Positions 61,061-64,000 of a stretch of DNA of 64,000 nucleotides are shown piece by piece. Within the stretch, counting starts at the first letter, position 1. Every line of letters starts with the position of its first letter. This DNA comes from Megachile rotundata (taxonomy: Eukaryota > Arthropoda > Insecta > Hymenoptera > Megachilidae): NCBI RefSeq assembly GCF_050947335.1, contig NW_027473339.1, positions 372,001-436,000 on the forward strand, in the 5' to 3' direction. The position numbers and the translations under genes were made by a program. The notes beneath the pieces are model-generated. The model was not told the origin of the DNA. It worked only from the letters and a program-made list of their open reading frames with translations, and did not search any database.

Positions 61061-64000
61061 TGGGTGATCGCGATTGTGTGATCGCGATTGTGTGATCGCG
61101 ATTGTGTGATCGCGATTGAGTGATTGTGATTATGTGATTGTGATTGTGATTGTGATTGTGTGATTGTGTGATCGTGATTGTGTGATCGTGATTGTGTGAC
61201 CGTCATTGTGTGACCGTGATTATGTGATCGTGATTGTGTGATTAGGATTCTGTGATCGTGATTCTGTAATCGTGATTGTGTGATCGTGATTGTGATCGTG
61301 ATTTTGTGATCGGGATTGTGTGATGGTGATTGTGTGATCGTGATTGTGTGATCGTGATTGTGTGATCGTGATTGTGTGATTGTGATTGTGTTACTGTGAT
61401 TGTGTAGTTGTGATTGTGTGATTGTGGTTGGGTGATTGTGATTGTGTGATTGCGATTGTGTGATCGTGACTGTGTGTTCGTGTTTGTGTGATCGTGATTG
61501 TGGGATGGCGACTGTGTGATTGTGTGGTTGTGGTTGTGTGATTGTGATTGTGTGACTGTGATTGTGTGATTGTGATAGTGGGATTGTGATTGCGATTGTG
61601 TGATTGTGACTGTGTGGTCGTGATTGTGTGATCGTGATTGTGGGATTGTGACTGTGTGATTGTGTGGTTGTGGTTGTGTGATCGTGATTGTGTGATTGTG
61701 ATTGTGTGATCGTGATTGTGTGATCGTGATTGTGTGATCGTGATTGTGTGATCGTGATAGTGTGATCGTGATTGTGTGATCGTGATTGTGTGGTCGTGAT
61801 TGTGTGGTCGTGATTGTGTGAATGTGATTGTGTGATTGTGATTGTGTGATGGTGATTTTGTGATTGTGATTGTGTGATCGTGATTGTGTGATCGTGATTG
61901 TGTGATCGTGATTGTGTGATCGTGATTGTGTGATCGTGATAGTGTGATCGTGATTGTGTGATCGTGATTGTGTGGTCGTGATTGTGTGGTCGTGATTGTG
62001 TGATTGTGATTGTGTGATCGTGATTGTGGGATCGTGACTGTGGGATGGCGATTGTGTGATTATGATTGTGTGATTGTGATTGTGTGATTGTGATTGTGTG
62101 ATTGTGATTGTGTGATTGTGATTGTGTGGTTGTGATTGTGTGATTGTGGTTGTATGACTGTGATTGTGTGATTGCGATTGTGTGATCGTGACTGTGCGGT
62201 CGTGATTGTGTGATCGTGATTGTGGGATTGTGACTGTGGGATTGTGTGGTTGTGGTTGTGCGATTGTGATTGTGTGACTGTGATTGTGTGATTGTGATTG
62301 CGATTGTGTGATTGTGACTGTGTGGTCGTGATTGTGTGATCGTGATTATGTGATCGTGATTGTGTGATCGTGATTGTGCGATTGTGATTGTGCGATTGTG
62401 ATTGTGCGATCGTGATTGTGTGATCGTGATTGTGTGGTCGTGATTGTGTGATCGTGGTTGTGGGATTGTGTGATTGTGATTGTGATTGTGTGATTGTGAT
62501 TTTGTGATTGTGATTTTGTGATTGTGATTGTGTGATTGTAATTGTGTGATTGTGATTGTGTGATCGTGATTGTGTGGTCGTGATTGTGTGATCGTGATTG
62601 TGGGATTGTGATTGTGTGATTGTGATTGTGAGATCGTGACTGTGATTGTGTGATTGTGATTGTGATTGTGATTGTGATTGTGATTGTGATTGTGATTGTG
62701 ATTGTGTGACTGTGTGATTGTGATTGTCTGACTGTAATTGTGTGATCGTGATAGTGTGATCGTGATGGTGTGATCGTGATTGTGTGATCGTGACTGTGTG
62801 GTCGTGATTGTGTGATCGTGAATGTGGGATTGTGACTGTGTGATTGTGTGGTTGTGGTTGTGTGATTGTGATTGTGTGACTGTGATTGTGTGATTGTGAT
62901 TGTGGGATTGTGGTTGCGATTGTGTGATCGCGATTGTGATCGCGATTGTGTGATCGCGATTGTGTGATCGCGATTGTGTGATCGCGATTGTGTGATCGCG
63001 ATTGTGTGATCGCCATTGTGTGATCGAGATTGTGTTATCGCGATTGTGTGATCGCGATTGTGTGATCGCGATTGTGTGATCGCGATTGAGTGATTCTGAT
63101 TATGTGATTGTGATTGTGATTGTGATTGTGTGATTGTGTGATCGTGATTGTGTGATCGTGATTGTGTGACCGTGATTGTGTGACCGTGATTATGTGATCG
63201 TGATTGTATGATCCTGATTGCGTGATTAGGATTCTGTGATCGTGATTCTGTAATCGTGAGTATGTGATCGTGATTGTGATCGTGATTTTGTGATCGTGAT
63301 TGTGTGATGGTGATTGTGTGATCGTGATTGTGTGATCGTGATTGTGTGGTTGTGATTGTGTGATTGTGGTTGGGTGATTGTGATTGTGTGATTGCGATTG
63401 TGTGATCGTGACTGTGTGGTCGTGATTGTGTGATCGTGATTGTGGGATTGTGACTGTGTGATTGTGTGGTTGTGGTTGTGTGATTGTGATTGTGTGACTG
63501 TGATTGTGTGATTGTGATAGTGGGATTGTGATTGCGATTGTGTGATTGTGACTGTGTGGTCGTGATTGTGTGATCGTGATTGTGGGATTGTGACTGTGTG
63601 ATTGTGTGGTTGTGGTTGTGTGATCGTGATTGTGTGATTGTGATTGTGTGATCGTGATTGTGTGATCGTGATTGTGTGATCGTGATTGTGTGATCGTGAT
63701 AGTGTGATCGTGATTGTGTGAATGTGATTGTGTGATTGTGATTGTGTGATGGTGATTGTGTGATTGTGATTGTGTGGTCGTGATTGTGTGGTCGTGATTG
63801 TGTGATTGTGATTGTGTGATCGTGATTGTGGGATCGTGACTGTGGGACGGTGATTGTGTGATTATGATTGTGTGATTGTGATTGTGTGATTGTGATTGTG
63901 TGATTGTGATTGTGTGATTGTGATTGTGTGGTTGTGATTGTGTGATTGTGGTTGTATGATTGTGATTGTGTGATTGCGATTGTGTGATCGTGACTGTGCG
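61061..64000. repeat. Copy of 39.7-43.5 kb with about 1.2 kb missing; runs off the window
   Basis: ATTAGG at 61241 aligns with 39845 (offset 21,396), and the part to about 62.6 kb matches 39.75-41.16 kb. From about 62.7 kb it matches 42.36 kb onward at a much smaller offset: AATGTGGG at 42483 with 62821 (20,338), GTGTTATCG (TTAT) at 42697 with 63035 (20,338), ATTAGG at 42901 with 63225 (20,324). The drop of about 1.06-1.1 kb in offset is the net loss; a longer hexamer tract (62640-62706) sits at the join. An empty insertion site is at 62768-62770. The array continues past the window end. Confidence 0.83.

Larger units (their letters stand above)
1..64000. repeat. Satellite array, 14-bp basic unit with higher-order structure
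   Basis: The whole window except three AT-rich inserts is a tandem array with consensus TGTGATTGTGTGAT. Each unit is a 6-mer TGTGAT followed by an 8-mer TGTGTGAT. The consensus contains 7 T, 5 G, 2 A and no C, so the given strand is strongly G/T-rich and the other strand C/A-rich. Both window edges lie inside the array. Sub-blocks of word variants recur in the same order at distances of 0.6 to 27 kb, which makes this a higher-order repeat and not a simple minisatellite. No gene, RNA or regulatory element is recognisable. A eukaryotic heterochromatic, subtelomeric or pericentromeric setting is inferred from size and structure only. The species cannot be told from the sequence. Confidence 0.97.

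Noticed and set aside
1..64000. CRISPR array
   Set aside because: There are no unique spacers between constant repeats. Variation is point changes within a 14-bp tandem unit and there are no cas genes.
1..64000. Telomerase-made G/T telomere repeat
   Set aside because: Higher-order blocks, internal AT-rich inserts, many word variants and length over 64 kb on one strand do not fit templated telomere addition. A subtelomeric location remains possible.
1..64000. CENP-B box
   Set aside because: No stretch with the TTCG and CGGG halves at the right spacing was seen. CGGG is nearly absent.
1..64000. Density of GATC sites as a bacterial Dam-methylation or origin signal
   Set aside because: GATC comes from the word junction GAT+CGTGAT and follows the array everywhere. 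There are no DnaA boxes or bacterial genes.

Overview
The window is one continuous block of satellite DNA and I find no credible gene in it. Apart from three short AT-rich inserts (about 160 bp each), all 64 kb is a degenerate tandem array. Its basic period is 14 bp, consensus TGTGATTGTGTGAT on the given strand. The array runs off both window edges, so its true size exceeds 64 kb. I see no tRNA, rRNA, CRISPR, promoter, bacterial operon or recognisable protein domain.

The 14-mer is made of two words, a 6-mer (TGTGAT) and an 8-mer (TGTGTGAT), which normally alternate. Runs of the 6-mer alone form hexanucleotide microsatellite tracts. Point variants of the words (CGTGAT, TGCGAT, CGCGAT, TGTGGT, TGTGAC, GGGAT forms and others) are grouped into sub-blocks. 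These sub-blocks are arranged in kilobase-scale higher-order repeats. Every long open frame on the minus strand, up to 1,968 codons, follows from this composition. The period of 14 is coprime with 3 and the unit has no antisense stop, so all three frames read the same 14-residue cycle (HTITITQSQSHNHN). These frames are therefore not annotated as genes.

Layout, with boundaries approximate because edges are blurred by the 14-bp repeat. 1-2617: end of one higher-order copy with AT-rich insert 1. 2618-9290 and 9291-15722: a 6.7-kb tandem duplication carrying inserts 2 and 3. 15723-17470: linker with a private expansion of TGCGAT units. 17471-19242: third copy of the distal part of the 6.7-kb unit. 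19243-20210: linker and the purest 14-mer run. 20211-25275: a 2.56-kb tandem duplication. 25276-32570: mosaic of copies, including two copies of a ~1.4-kb block 4.27-4.34 kb apart. 32570-43163: paralogous blocks with spacing near 6.63-6.70 kb. 43164-57370: a higher-order array whose successive units measure 2,028, 2,772, 3,866 and 3,916 bp plus a partial fifth. 57370-61060: mosaic resembling 25.5-32 kb and 37.4-39 kb. 61060-64000: a copy of 39.7-43.5 kb with about 1.2 kb missing.

Organism: a 64-kb gene-free satellite with nested higher-order structure points to a eukaryotic chromosome, in heterochromatin, a subtelomere or a pericentromere. The AT-rich inserts hint that the surrounding genome may be AT-rich. 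Nothing here identifies the species. Growth seems to have proceeded at several scales: gain and loss of hexamers and 14-mers, segmental tandem duplication of 0.6 to 6.7 kb, and copying of blocks between places tens of kilobases apart.
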